Positions 25,918-35,624 are shown, numbered from the stretch's first letter. The stretch: 64,000 bases of DNA from Marinoscillum pacificum (GCF_024714495.1 NZ_JAMZMJ010000001.1:1364001-1428000), one strand, 5' to 3'. Notes: a model not told the origin generated them from the sequence alone. A program made the numbers and translations.

Positions 25918-26143
25918 GTTACGAAAGTGAAACAATTAGAAGTATGTATTCAAACCATTTCGATTAATGGTATGAATCAAACGTTTTTTGGAAAATCTTC
26001 CAAATTTTAACGTATAAGCACATTTCAACACTCAACCTCACTCTTTTACCAAAAATCGAATAATCCCTTCCACTTATCTATTAACCAAAAGATCCACACA
26101 ACGCCCCATCTACATTTACATTGAAATCAAACCATTATTACCA

Positions 26144-26866
26144 GTGAAAAATATTGTTTTACTCCTTTTGACGATAGTCACCTGTAGACTTTCAGCTCAG
26201 GACGTCACCTCAGGCTTGGTACAGGAAGAATCCATATACCAGCAAGAAATCCTGAAGGTGAGTCATGTCATTAACAATCCTGAGCTCCTGGATTCTCTTG
26301 TTCAAAAAGCATATCGAAACTCTGCGACCATCAAAACCTTTGATGAATCGATGGAGCTCTATGACGAGGAGTACCTTCAGAAAAAGCGCAACTGGGTGTC
26401 TTCCTTTCGGTTAGGTGTCAACCTCTTTTCAGCAAACACTTCCCTGGATCAGGACGATCAATCATATACTACTTATGGTTTGCTTCCTAATGTAGGTCTC
26501 AATCTGACTATTGACCCGGCACAATTGGTCAATAGAAAGAGTATGATGAGACAGGCCGAGAATAAGAAAAGCAGAACTTTTTATCAGCAAGAAGATCAGA
26601 AGCAAATGCTCAAGGTAAGAATCCTAAACCTTTACTATGAGTACTTAGCGATGTTAGAATCTGTTTTGATTCGTCAGCATTCTTTAGATGCTCGCAAGCA
26701 ATACCTTCGAGTATTTGAGATAGACTTTAAAAATGGCAACCGAACCCTGGATGAACTACTGGTGATTCAACATCAGGTTTACCTCGCTGAAGAGAGCTTA
26801 ATGAAAGGCCACGTTCAGTCGATGAAAATGAAAAGTGAGATCGAGATACTTTTAGGTGAACGGTAA
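26144..26866 (+). CDS. Short TolC-like outer membrane efflux family protein
   Basis: 240 residues with a GTG start and a signal peptide ending RLSAQ. The helical pattern and the N-x-x-L-x-x-L-x-x-x-A-x-x-N layout (NPELLDSLVQKAYRNSATIK), a beta-like central block (LPNVGLNLTIDPAQL), and the C-terminal coil match one half of TolC-family proteins, which normally have over 400 residues and a duplicated repeat. So it is either a half-size outer-membrane channel component or a periplasmic adaptor-like coil. It is 2 bases before the Wzz/Wzc-type gene, so it probably belongs to the polysaccharide export machine. Confidence 0.7.
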   Translation: MKNIVLLLLTIVTCRLSAQDVTSGLVQEESIYQQEILKVSHVINNPELLDSLVQKAYRNSATIKTFDESMELYDEEYLQKKRNWVSSFRLGVNLFSANTSLDQDDQSYTTYGLLPNVGLNLTIDPAQLVNRKSMMRQAENKKSRTFYQQEDQKQMLKVRILNLYYEYLAMLESVLIRQHSLDARKQYLRVFEIDFKNGNRTLDELLVIQHQVYLAEESLMKGHVQSMKMKSEIEILLGER

Positions 26867-26868
26867 TC

Positions 26869-29046
26869 ATGTCATTGTTCGACTTTATAAGACTCCTTTA
26901 CAGAAATGCCTTAATGGTCATTCTTGTTCCATTGGTACTTGCTATTACGGTTTTCCATTTCACCAGAAATCAGGATAAGGAATATGCTGCCAGTGCGATG
27001 ATTTATACAGGTATTGCCTCAGGATTTAATATTGAATCTGGAGCGGATCAGAAGTTGGATTACAAAGCAGTAAACAATGCTTTTGACAACCTTCTTTTGG
27101 TAATCGAATCAAGAATCACCCTTGAGGAAGTTTCACTTAGGTTAATAGCTTCTCACCTGATTTTAGAGAAACCAACTTATGGAATCATAGAAGCCAAAGC
27201 ATTCACGGATATTCATACTTATTTCAGTGATGACTTAAAAAGCAAAGTAGTAGGTAAAGATGAGGAAGAGACCTACCAGCGTTTAAAAGCTCTTTATGAG
27301 TTAGGAAATCCTGAGCTCCAGCAATTGGTCAACAAGGGTAAAAGCCACTGGTCACTTAAACGCCTTTCGGAAATATCCGCAAAGAGAAACAAATCAAGTG
27401 ATATGGTAGAATTAGCCTATAAATCTACTGATCCGGGTATCTGCCAACAGACGCTAGTCATCCTTTTAGACGTATTTACCAGACGTTACAAAGATCTTAA
27501 GCAATCCGAGACCGGAGATGTGGTAGCCTACTTCGAAGCAGAACTACAAAAAGGTAAAAACAATCTGAATGATGCGGAAGATCGACTCACTCAATTTAGA
27601 GTGAAAAGCCGAGTTATCAATTACGTGGAACAAACGAAAGCAATAGCATTCAAAAAACAGAATGCATTAGAGGAGTTTGCCATGAAAAAAATGAACCTAA
27701 AATCAACTGAAGCAGCACTCAGACAGATCGAGGAAAAGTTGAAAATTAGGGAAAATATATTGGGTAAAAATGTTGAAGTGCTGGAGAAAAAAAACAGGTT
27801 AACTGCAATCACTGGTCAATTAGCCTTGCTCCAAGCTAAGAATGGAGAAGATTCTGTTTTTCAAGATTTGATCACTGAACAGAATCAATTGAAAAATGAA
27901 TTAGAAAGAGATCTGGAAATACTATTCAGCTATTCAAATACTAAAGAAGGACTACCTAGTAGACAGCTACTCAATGATTGGTTGAATAATGTAGTCCAAC
28001 TTGAAAAGGACAAAGTCATTGTTAGCCTTTATCAGACACGGTTAAATGACCTTGATAAAGAATATGATCGATTTGCACCGATGGGATCTACTATTGCGCG
28101 TTTGGAGCGTGAAATCGATGTGTATGAACGTGAATATCTGGAGATCTTACATGGTTTGAATATGGCAAAACTGCGTCAGCAACACATTGAGATGTCTAGC
28201 AATGTAGAAATTCTCGATGAGCCTAAGTTTCCACAGGAGGCATTAGCATCCAAAAGAGGCTTATTGATTATTGCATCCTTTATGTTCGGGTTGTTTTCTG
28301 TTGTAGCAAGCCTTCTAGGTGGTGTCTTATTGGATAGTTCTCTTAAAAATCCAGTTAAAGCCAACAAGATAACCGGATTGGAAGTAGCCGGGGTTTTGCC
28401 TAAGATTGACGCTCGATTCGAAAAGAAATATGATGGAATGGTTCCACGCCTGAGTAGCATTTTGGCCAATAAAATCAAGTTGGAAAAGCATGCTCAAAAT
28501 CTTAAAGAACCGATTCTTATTGTCGGGTTAAGCACCCAACAGCAAGAAGGAAAAACCACGGCATTGTTACCGTTATTTCAGGCTGTGAAAGCTTCAGGGG
28601 AAACAGCTTGTTTGATTACTCCAAAATCTGATAAACCAATAGATGATTCTGATTATTTCGAGTATATCGTAACTCCAAATTTATCCAGTTTCAAAACACT
28701 CAGTGACTTTACGGATCAAGAAGTAAAAGGTTATGACTACATCTTTCTAGAATTACCAGCCTGGGTGGAAGGTCATGTACCGGTTCAGATAGTTAGTGAC
28801 AGCAATCTAATCCTCTGGACAGTACGAGCTGACAGGTCTTGGTCTGTGGCCTACAAGTCCATGTTGTCTGACCTAGAAAAACTATCCGCCAATAAACCTC
28901 AGCTCATTCTTAATGGAATAAAGCATTATTATCTGGATCAGGTGATTGCAGAACTTCCCGTAAAAAGGAGCTTGCTTGTGAATTGGATCAGGAAGGTCGT
29001 ACGATTTGAGTTGGGCAATTCAGGTATTAAATCAAAGACATTATGA
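26869..29046 (+). CDS. Wzz/Wzc-like chain-length protein, degenerate kinase domain
   Basis: 725 residues. A transmembrane helix at ~14-32 and a second at ~463-488 enclose a long periplasmic coiled-coil region (~190-440), as in GumC/Wzc proteins. The cytoplasmic part has a Walker-A-like STQQQEGKTTA near residue 553 but lacks the usual glycine spacing. The Walker A'/B Asp motifs appear changed (YDYIFLELPAW), and no tyrosine cluster ends the protein. It therefore probably sets chain length or forms the export conduit but is unlikely to be an active BY-kinase. The ATGA overlap with the following glycosyltransferase shows tight coupling. Confidence 0.85.
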   Translation: MSLFDFIRLLYRNALMVILVPLVLAITVFHFTRNQDKEYAASAMIYTGIASGFNIESGADQKLDYKAVNNAFDNLLLVIESRITLEEVSLRLIASHLILEKPTYGIIEAKAFTDIHTYFSDDLKSKVVGKDEEETYQRLKALYELGNPELQQLVNKGKSHWSLKRLSEISAKRNKSSDMVELAYKSTDPGICQQTLVILLDVFTRRYKDLKQSETGDVVAYFEAELQKGKNNLNDAEDRLTQFRVKSRVINYVEQTKAIAFKKQNALEEFAMKKMNLKSTEAALRQIEEKLKIRENILGKNVEVLEKKNRLTAITGQLALLQAKNGEDSVFQDLITEQNQLKNELERDLEILFSYSNTKEGLPSRQLLNDWLNNVVQLEKDKVIVSLYQTRLNDLDKEYDRFAPMGSTIARLEREIDVYEREYLEILHGLNMAKLRQQHIEMSSNVEILDEPKFPQEALASKRGLLIIASFMFGLFSVVASLLGGVLLDSSLKNPVKANKITGLEVAGVLPKIDARFEKKYDGMVPRLSSILANKIKLEKHAQNLKEPILIVGLSTQQQEGKTTALLPLFQAVKASGETACLITPKSDKPIDDSDYFEYIVTPNLSSFKTLSDFTDQEVKGYDYIFLELPAWVEGHVPVQIVSDSNLILWTVRADRSWSVAYKSMLSDLEKLSANKPQLILNGIKHYYLDQVIAELPVKRSLLVNWIRKVVRFELGNSGIKSKTL

Positions 29047-30233
29047 AGACAGGAAAAGACATAGTCTGTATTACCATGACCACCTGGGAAGGGGACTACA
29101 TGAAAACTATAGTTCATATGATGACTCATTTAGCCAAGAATCATCGCGTGTTATTTGTGGATTACCCTTTTACTGTCAAAGATGTGGCGAGCACCATACT
29201 TGGTAAATCAAAAGCTCCTGTCAAGCGAATGCTGGGCATTAACAATCGATTAAGAACTTTGGAAGCCAACGAAAATGACGTCTATCACCTGACTCTGCCT
29301 CCTATTTTACCTATCAACTGGATGAATGATGAAGCGAGCTATCAACGAATTAACGAGCTTCAATCAACCATCATTCGAAATAGTATTGTAAAAGCAATGA
29401 ATACTTTGGAGTTTCATGATCCAATAGTCATCAATGCTTTTAACCCCATAATTGGATTGCCATTGGCTGGAAAGCTGAACGAATCTAAACTAATCTATTA
29501 TTGCTATGATGAAATAAGAGCTGCTCAGTGGTGTGGAAAACATGGTGGTCAAATGGAAGATCAGTTTTTGCAATTAGTTGATGAAGTAATCGTCACATCA
29601 GAAGGACTTTTAGAAAGCAAAACAAAAAACCATTCTTCTGTAAGTCTTGTAAAAAATGGAGTTGACTTTAGCCTGTTTCATGAGGCGTATCATCCACAGA
29701 TGAAACCCAGAAAAACAATAGGGTATGTTGGCTCTGTAGATTTCAGATTGGACTATCAACTCTTAGAGCACTTAGCAGTGAGCTTTCCTGAATATGACTT
29801 TCACTTCGTAGGTAGAATCACCGAAGCTAAACAAGCAAAGATGTTGGACAAATACCCCAACATACAGTTCTTTGGATCACAACAACCTCATAACATTACA
29901 GGATTCATGCGAGAGTTTGACTTGGGAATCATACCTTTTGCAAAGAATGACTTTACCCGAAATATCTACCCGTTAAAAATCAATGAATACCTCTCAGCAG
30001 GACTTCCAGTCATCAGCACTGATTTCGCTGACTTAAAAGACTTTGAATCATTGGTCAGTATTGCATCGAGCACAGAAGAATTTCAGGCATTGATGCAGAT
30101 GGAACTGGAATCGAATAGCAAACAAAAGGAACAATTAAGAATAGCAGCAGCCAAACAAAATGATTGGTCTTCAAGGGCTGAATTAGTAGAATTAATACTG
30201 AATAAAGATGAACCGCTTGCTAAACAAGCTTAA
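29043..30233 (+). CDS. GT4-type glycosyltransferase
   Basis: 396 residues with a GT-B fold. The N-terminal half has DIVCITMTTWEGDYMKT and a central linker; the C-terminal Rossmann half starts with KTIGYVGSVDFRLDY and holds the donor-binding block FAKNDFTRNIYPLKINEYL-SAGLPVIST with Glu in KINEYL. The acceptor and donor cannot be told from sequence. The C-terminal half has a shorter relative at 34987-35535. It overlaps the chain-length gene (ATGA) and the flippase gene (26 bases). Confidence 0.87.
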   Translation: MKTGKDIVCITMTTWEGDYMKTIVHMMTHLAKNHRVLFVDYPFTVKDVASTILGKSKAPVKRMLGINNRLRTLEANENDVYHLTLPPILPINWMNDEASYQRINELQSTIIRNSIVKAMNTLEFHDPIVINAFNPIIGLPLAGKLNESKLIYYCYDEIRAAQWCGKHGGQMEDQFLQLVDEVIVTSEGLLESKTKNHSSVSLVKNGVDFSLFHEAYHPQMKPRKTIGYVGSVDFRLDYQLLEHLAVSFPEYDFHFVGRITEAKQAKMLDKYPNIQFFGSQQPHNITGFMREFDLGIIPFAKNDFTRNIYPLKINEYLSAGLPVISTDFADLKDFESLVSIASSTEEFQALMQMELESNSKQKEQLRIAAAKQNDWSSRAELVELILNKDEPLAKQA

Positions 30234-31524
30234 ATCACTACTGAATAGTGACAATGGAGTTGTCCTTATAGGCAACCTGGTAGCCTCAGCATTGGGTCTT
30301 GGTATCTTCATGCTTTTGGCTAGAAATCTCTCTAAGAGTGATTTCGGAGCCTGGGCATTGTTCATTTCCAGCGCAGGTCTTTTAGACTTAATGCGTACAG
30401 GGCTCGTGAGACAAGGAATGGTACGAACAATTGCTACTTCACAAAACGACAATCAAAGTACATTGGCTTCTGCTGGATTCCTCGCTGCATCCATTTCCAT
30501 CATGTCCTCTATTGGAGTATGGATATTAAATCTCTCAATGGACTGGTCTAATTCTGGTCTGGAGATTTTTATGAAGTTCTATCCATTGTTAAACCTTGTG
30601 ACACTTCCATGGAATTTTGACACCTGGTACATGCATGCATTAGGCAAATATCGTCGTATGAATGCCTTGAGACTTTTCGTCAATGTACTATTCATAGCAC
30701 TGGTAGGTGCTGGTTCAATTCTTGAATTTACCCTGGAAGAATTTGTCTGGGCCTATTTGGCTGCCAATGGCCTCATTTCTATTTATTCAGTTAATTCGCT
30801 CAGGACCATTCACTGGATAGCAGTAAGCAAAACGCAAATCAAAGGTTTGGTAGATTATGGTAAACATAGTCTAGCCACACTAACCGGAGCCAATCTTCTA
30901 AAAAGTGCAGACAACCTCATTATTGGTGCGCTAATGGGTACTGAAGCAGTTGCCATTTTTGCGATTCCGATGAAAGCTCTGGACCTCATGGAAATTCCTC
31001 TTCGTGGATTTGTGATGACAGCATTCCGACGATTATCTCAGCTGCATAACTCCGGACAAACTGAAGCATTCAAAAAATTGCTTTTCAGCAACATTTCGAA
31101 ACTAACCATTCTATGTATTCCTGTTGCATTAGGAATGCTCATAGTACCAGACTGGATCATTCGAATACTCGGCGGAGACACCTATGAGGAGAGTTACACA
31201 CTGTTAAGGGTACTCTCCATTCCTTTACTCCTTCTGCCAGTTGACAAATTTTTTGGTGCTTCTTTGGACAGTATTGGACAACCAAGAATTAACGCGATTA
31301 AAGTATGGATTATGGTTATTGCCAATATTGCCGGAGACCTACTCGCTATATGGCTATTCGACTCTTTACTATTAGTGGCAGTAGTAACCATCATCAATAT
31401 TGTAGCAGGTGTATGGTTCACATTAGTTTGTCATCCATACCTAAAGTCTAACTTGGCTACTTTGGATTCAAACCAAAAATCGATCATTCATAGCCAGTCA
31501 GCGAATACTCCTACACACTCCTAA
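30208..31524 (+). CDS. Wzx-type polysaccharide flippase
   Basis: 438 residues with about 12-14 membrane helices. The N-terminal block (GNLVASALGLGIFMLLARNLSKSDFGAWAL, quoted in part: ARNLSKSDFGAWAL) is typical of PST/MVF flippases. It should move undecaprenyl-linked oligosaccharides across the inner membrane. It begins within the end of the upstream glycosyltransferase gene and ends 36 bases before the sulfotransferase gene. Confidence 0.87.
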   Translation: MNRLLNKLKSLLNSDNGVVLIGNLVASALGLGIFMLLARNLSKSDFGAWALFISSAGLLDLMRTGLVRQGMVRTIATSQNDNQSTLASAGFLAASISIMSSIGVWILNLSMDWSNSGLEIFMKFYPLLNLVTLPWNFDTWYMHALGKYRRMNALRLFVNVLFIALVGAGSILEFTLEEFVWAYLAANGLISIYSVNSLRTIHWIAVSKTQIKGLVDYGKHSLATLTGANLLKSADNLIIGALMGTEAVAIFAIPMKALDLMEIPLRGFVMTAFRRLSQLHNSGQTEAFKKLLFSNISKLTILCIPVALGMLIVPDWIIRILGGDTYEESYTLLRVLSIPLLLLPVDKFFGASLDSIGQPRINAIKVWIMVIANIAGDLLAIWLFDSLLLVAVVTIINIVAGVWFTLVCHPYLKSNLATLDSNQKSIIHSQSANTPTHS

Positions 31525-31534
31525 GTAGGTCATA

Positions 31535-31542
31535 TACTTTTG
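31535..31542 (+). promoter_or_regulatory. Candidate internal -7 promoter box
   Basis: TACTTTTG matches TAnnTTTG, 18 bases before the sulfotransferase ATG, inside the 36-base gap after the flippase. No -33 TTTG at the right distance. The surrounding ATATACTTTTGA matches the one before the gene at 18872. Confidence 0.35.
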
Positions 31543-31560
31543 ATTTAAACAATTAAGAGT

Positions 31561-32487
31561 ATGAACAAGCTTCCTAATTTCATGATCATTGGAGCGGGTA
31601 AATCTGGAACAACCGCTCTTTATGAATATCTGGCAGAACATCCTGATGTATACATGAGTCCAGTAAAGGAAACCAACTTTTTTGCCCTTGAAGGTGAAAA
31701 GTTGGTTGACCCAAAAGATGACCCGGAGCAAATGTTTCACTACCCCTGGTCAGTAACTAATTGGGAAGAATATCAGAAACTATTTGATGGTGTAAAAGAA
31801 CAAAAAGCCATTGGTGAGGTATCACCAATGTATCTCTACTCTCAGGAAGCAGCCTTCAGAATCAAGGTGAAATTCCCTGATATGAAAATTATTGTCATAC
31901 TTAGAAACCCTGTTGACAGGTTATACTCCAGATTCATGCACCTGGCAAGAGAAAACAGAAAACCTACCAGTCGTTTTGAAGACGCACTAAATAAAAACAC
32001 TATTTGGTGGAGACGCAATGATCTGGTCACGGAAGGTTTTTATCACAAGCATTTGCAGAAGTATTACAAACTGTTTGATCGAGATCAGATCAAGGTCATT
32101 TTATATGATGACTTCAAATCAGATCCTCTAAAAGAAGTTCAGAACATCTATGAGTTCATAGGAGTGAATGGATGGCACGAACCAGATTTCAATACAGAAT
32201 ACAATGTATCTGGACTGATTAAAAATCCAGTAATAGACAAGCTAATCGGACAAAAAAGTGTCATTAAGGAATTAGCTGCTATGGTCAACCCAAAACTGAA
32301 AGATGCGATTACGAATAATCAACAATTGAAAAAGTGGATCAATCAATTGCGTAAGAAGAACCTGGTTAAAGTACCAATACCAGCCAACATTCGAAATTCA
32401 ATGGTCGAAAGTATATATGGATCTGACATCCAACAATTGCAAAGTTTAATCAACAGAGATCTTAGCAACTGGCTAAAATTAAGATAA
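31561..32487 (+). CDS. PAPS-dependent sulfotransferase
   Basis: 308 residues. The 5'-phosphosulfate loop is at residues ~9-18 (IIGAGKSGTTALYEYL), and the 3'-phosphate-binding motif is VILRNPVDRLYSRFMH near residue 115-130. HLARENRKP and the DDF-x8 helix also fit the Sulfotransfer_1 family. It would transfer sulfate from PAPS to a sugar hydroxyl or amine, implying a sulfated, strongly anionic exopolysaccharide (inference from context). It is followed 2 bases later by a GT2 gene. Confidence 0.88.
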   Translation: MNKLPNFMIIGAGKSGTTALYEYLAEHPDVYMSPVKETNFFALEGEKLVDPKDDPEQMFHYPWSVTNWEEYQKLFDGVKEQKAIGEVSPMYLYSQEAAFRIKVKFPDMKIIVILRNPVDRLYSRFMHLARENRKPTSRFEDALNKNTIWWRRNDLVTEGFYHKHLQKYYKLFDRDQIKVILYDDFKSDPLKEVQNIYEFIGVNGWHEPDFNTEYNVSGLIKNPVIDKLIGQKSVIKELAAMVNPKLKDAITNNQQLKKWINQLRKKNLVKVPIPANIRNSMVESIYGSDIQQLQSLINRDLSNWLKLR

Positions 32488-32489
32488 TC

Positions 32490-33653
32490 ATGAATATTGC
32501 ACTCTCCATTATCCTAGGATACCTGGCTATTGCCACCATTTATTATTTATTCTTTTCAGTTGGGTCTTTATTCCCTAAAAAAGGAACCAAAGCGAGCACG
32601 CTAATCAATTTCAATAAAATAGCAGTACTGATACCTGCTTACAAGGAAGACGGAGTAATCGTAGATAGTGCGATAAAAGCACTCAATCAGGTGTACCCTC
32701 CTACCATGTACAGTATTTATGTGATTGCCGATTCGTTGCAAAAAGAAACCATCAAAGCACTCAAAGAATTGCCAATTAAGGTAATCGAAGTAAGTTTTGA
32801 TAAAAGCACCAAAGCAAAAGCACTGAATACCGCTTTTGATCAAATTGATTCCAGCTATCAAATCGCAGTGATTTTAGATGCTGATAACGTTATGGAAGTT
32901 AATTTCCTTCAAAAAATCAACAACGCTTACAACAGTGGTTATTCTGCAATGCAGGGACATAGAGTCGCCAAAAACCATGATACCAAGCTAGCCACTCTGG
33001 ATGCAGTAAGTGAGGAAATCAACAACAGCATATTCAGGTCAGGTCATAGAGCTTTAGGACTTTCCTCCGCTTTGATAGGCTCTGGAATGGCATTTGACTA
33101 TCCATTAATCAAATCAGAAATGGCTCAAATTGATGCTATTGGTGGATTTGACAAAGAACTTGAACTAAGACTTTTAAAACAACGATTGACGATTGGTTAT
33201 TTGGAAGATGCCTATGTATATGACGAAAAGGTAAGTGCGGAAGAGGCCTTCACTAACCAGCGAACACGATGGATTGCAGCGCAAATTCGATATGGAATTA
33301 ATTCATTTGGAGATGCGCTCATCCAACTTTTCACGAAACTGAATGTAGACTATTTTGACAAGTCACTTCAATTTTTACTACCCCCCAGGTTAATTCTTTT
33401 AGGCGTAAATACCATTCTTGCTCTGGTTCTAACCGTATTGCAGCAAGAATTATGGCTACCCATGCTTGGAATCTGGGCTTCGTTAATCATTGCTCTGGCA
33501 TTAGCAATACCAAAAAAATACTGGAACGCAGAAATGCTAAAGGCATGTTTCAGACTACCTAAAACATTTTGGCTAATGATCAAGGCATTTGCCGGATTCA
33601 AAAAAGCAAAAACCAACTTCTTACACACACCCCATCAATCGGTACAATCATGA
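32490..33653 (+). CDS. GT2-type membrane glycosyltransferase
   Basis: 387 residues: an N-terminal membrane helix, a GT-A domain (VLIPAYKEDGVIVDSAI; AVILDADNVME with the DAD metal motif; YLEDAYVYDE; QRTRWIAAQIRYG with the QxxRW motif of processive enzymes), then two or more C-terminal helices. The layout resembles cellulose- or hyaluronan-synthase-like enzymes. Its stop overlaps the next gene's ATG (ATGA). Confidence 0.87.
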   Translation: MNIALSIILGYLAIATIYYLFFSVGSLFPKKGTKASTLINFNKIAVLIPAYKEDGVIVDSAIKALNQVYPPTMYSIYVIADSLQKETIKALKELPIKVIEVSFDKSTKAKALNTAFDQIDSSYQIAVILDADNVMEVNFLQKINNAYNSGYSAMQGHRVAKNHDTKLATLDAVSEEINNSIFRSGHRALGLSSALIGSGMAFDYPLIKSEMAQIDAIGGFDKELELRLLKQRLTIGYLEDAYVYDEKVSAEEAFTNQRTRWIAAQIRYGINSFGDALIQLFTKLNVDYFDKSLQFLLPPRLILLGVNTILALVLTVLQQELWLPMLGIWASLIIALALAIPKKYWNAEMLKACFRLPKTFWLMIKAFAGFKKAKTNFLHTPHQSVQS

Positions 33654-34807
33654 AAATTGGAATAGAAGCGCAGCGAATATTTAGACATAAAAAGCATGGA
33701 ATGGATATCTATGCTTTAGAACTGATCAGAAATCTCCAAGCTATTGATCAGCTAAATCAATATTACATTTTTGTACGACCAGGTGAGGACAAATGTCTGG
33801 AGGAAACAGCCAATTTCAAGATTATAGAAATTAAGGCACTGACCTATGCAGATTGGGAACAGATTCAATTACCACTTGTAGCCTCAAAGCTAGATCTGGA
33901 TGTTCTTCATTGCACCAGCAATACCGCTCCGATATTTGCTCCTGCTCCTTTATATGTTACCATTCATGACATCATCTATCTTAATCAAGCATATGGAGGT
34001 GGTTCATGGTATCAAAAACTAGGTCATTATTACAGAAAATGGATTGTACCTATTGTATTTGAGAAAGCAAAGAAAGTATTCACCGTTTCGAATTTTGAAA
34101 AACGCGAGATCAATGAACATTTTGGAGAAACAGAAAAGGTAGAAGTCATATATAATGGTGTATCTGATAAGTTTTACCCTCAATCGCCGGACCGCATTGG
34201 ATCCATAAGAGTAAAGTATCATCTTCCATATAAATTCATATTTTTCCTGGGCAACACAGCACCCAAAAAGAACCTTCCAGGTATGCTCAAAGCATATGCC
34301 CAGTACATCAAGAATGATCTGACGCCTCTTCCCCTGGTCATTGCAGAAATTGGAGAAACTGAACTTAAAAATCATCTCAGAGAAATTGAAGAACCAGATC
34401 TTTTTGAACATATAACACTTACTGGTTATATACCTCAGGAAGATCTTCCTGCTCTGTATTCTGCAGCAAGTTTGTTTATGTATCCTTCACTGAGAGAGAG
34501 TTTTGGCATTCCAATTATAGAAGCTATGATTTGTAGCACCCCGGTAATTACTTCTAACACCTCCTCAATGCCTGAAATTGGTCATGAATATGCTGACTAC
34601 ATAGATCCTAATAACCCATCAGCCATTGCAGATAAAATGAGTGAGGTGCTGACTAGAAATACCAATACCAAAGTCGAAGCTGAAAAACTCGATTATGCTT
34701 CGTCATTTAAATGGCAAGCAACAGCTCGGAAAATGACAAATTTCTACTTCAATAAAAATGTAGATTACGTACTGCTTACAGAAAGATTAAGTGCTGAATC
34801 TGCCTAA
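33650..34807 (+). CDS. GT4-type glycosyltransferase
   Basis: 385 residues, typical for mannosyltransferase-like GT4. It starts MKIGIEAQRIFRHKKHGMDI; C-terminal motifs are FLGNTAPKKNLPGML and YPSLRESFGIPIIEAM with the E-x7-E pair. The ATG at 33650, overlapping the GT2 stop, is preferred to an ATG 81 bases upstream within that gene because the domain starts there. The donor sugar is not predictable. Confidence 0.9.
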   Translation: MKIGIEAQRIFRHKKHGMDIYALELIRNLQAIDQLNQYYIFVRPGEDKCLEETANFKIIEIKALTYADWEQIQLPLVASKLDLDVLHCTSNTAPIFAPAPLYVTIHDIIYLNQAYGGGSWYQKLGHYYRKWIVPIVFEKAKKVFTVSNFEKREINEHFGETEKVEVIYNGVSDKFYPQSPDRIGSIRVKYHLPYKFIFFLGNTAPKKNLPGMLKAYAQYIKNDLTPLPLVIAEIGETELKNHLREIEEPDLFEHITLTGYIPQEDLPALYSAASLFMYPSLRESFGIPIIEAMICSTPVITSNTSSMPEIGHEYADYIDPNNPSAIADKMSEVLTRNTNTKVEAEKLDYASSFKWQATARKMTNFYFNKNVDYVLLTERLSAESA

Positions 34808-34986
34808 CGATGAACTCAATATCAAGCGTCGTGAGCCAAATTCCTAATCATGTGTAATTCATTCATCTTGAATTCTATGCATTCAGACGAGTGAAGACTG
34901 TAAGTCATCTAATAGAAATCTGAGACAGCAAAAGTCTACGTATATTAGAATATAGGTTATCAATTAAGACCTCAAAACACCTCAGC

Positions 34987-35535
34987 ATGAACCCAATACA
35001 GCATATTTTGAATTTAGGCAAGAGAAAAAGAACCTCTCTCAACAATCAACCGAAAGTAGTAAAAGCTAGAAAAGTAATTGGATTTTCAGGATCCATAGAC
35101 CATCTTCTTGATTATGATCTTTTACAACAATTGGTTGCAGGTCTGCCAATGTTTGATTTTCATTTTATTGGCCCGATCAAAGCGTATAAAAGTGCATTAC
35201 AATTAGATGCTTTCCCAAACGTGCAGTTTTATGGAAGTCAAACCTCAGAGGATTCACAACTTTTAGTAAATGATTTCGACATTGCTATTCTTCCATATGC
35301 TAAATCCGCCATTTCTAATGGCTCAAGAATTATTTCCAGGTTAACGAACCTTTTACCAAATACTCCAGTTGTTACTAATCATTTCTTTGGGAATAACATT
35401 AGTCCAAATTGGAACTATGTTGAAACAGCGAGTGATTTTGTAGAAAAGATATTGAGCTTGCAACTATCCGAAAATCTAGATTACGCTTCTATTCATTATG
35501 AAATAGAACAGCAGTCAGTTCAGAAAACAGCATAA
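34987..35535 (+). CDS. Half-size GT-B glycosyltransferase domain
   Basis: 182 residues containing only a C-terminal Rossmann half: residues ~30-160 (KVIGFSGSIDHLLDYDLL, FDFHFIGPIKAYKS, FPNVQFYGSQ, FDIAILPYAKSA) align along their length with the second half of the GT4 at 29043-30233 (KTIGYVGSVDFRLDYQLL, YDFHFVGRITEAKQ, YPNIQFFGSQ, FDLGIIPFAKND). The N-terminal acceptor half is missing and the donor-site segment has changed (SNGSRIISRLTNLLP). It has its own ATG, and no upstream remnant frame was noticed. It may be a decaying duplicate or a subunit working with another protein. Confidence 0.7.
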   Translation: MNPIQHILNLGKRKRTSLNNQPKVVKARKVIGFSGSIDHLLDYDLLQQLVAGLPMFDFHFIGPIKAYKSALQLDAFPNVQFYGSQTSEDSQLLVNDFDIAILPYAKSAISNGSRIISRLTNLLPNTPVVTNHFFGNNISPNWNYVETASDFVEKILSLQLSENLDYASIHYEIEQQSVQKTA

Positions 35536-35573
35536 ACCTATTACTGAATACTCATTCTGATTCCAAAAATAAA

Positions 35574-35599
35574 AGGCCATCTCTTTTCAGAAATGGCCT
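35574..35599. terminator. Hairpin between convergent genes
   Basis: A 7-bp stem AGGCCAT / ATGGCCT (35574-35580, 35593-35599) lies between the stops of the half-glycosyltransferase and the lipoprotein gene. A-rich and T-rich flanks suggest a bidirectional terminator. Confidence 0.65.
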
Positions 35600-35624
35600 A
35601 AATTATTTGATTCAAGAAAATATT

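Noticed and set aside
34019-34411. 130-codon minus-strand open frame
   Set aside because: Lies wholly inside the GT4 gene; its sequence is the antisense of conserved motifs and has no coherent domain.
18872-35535. Horizontal island with mobile elements around the polysaccharide locus
   Set aside because: No transposase, integrase, tRNA or flanking repeats were found; base composition looks similar to the surroundings.
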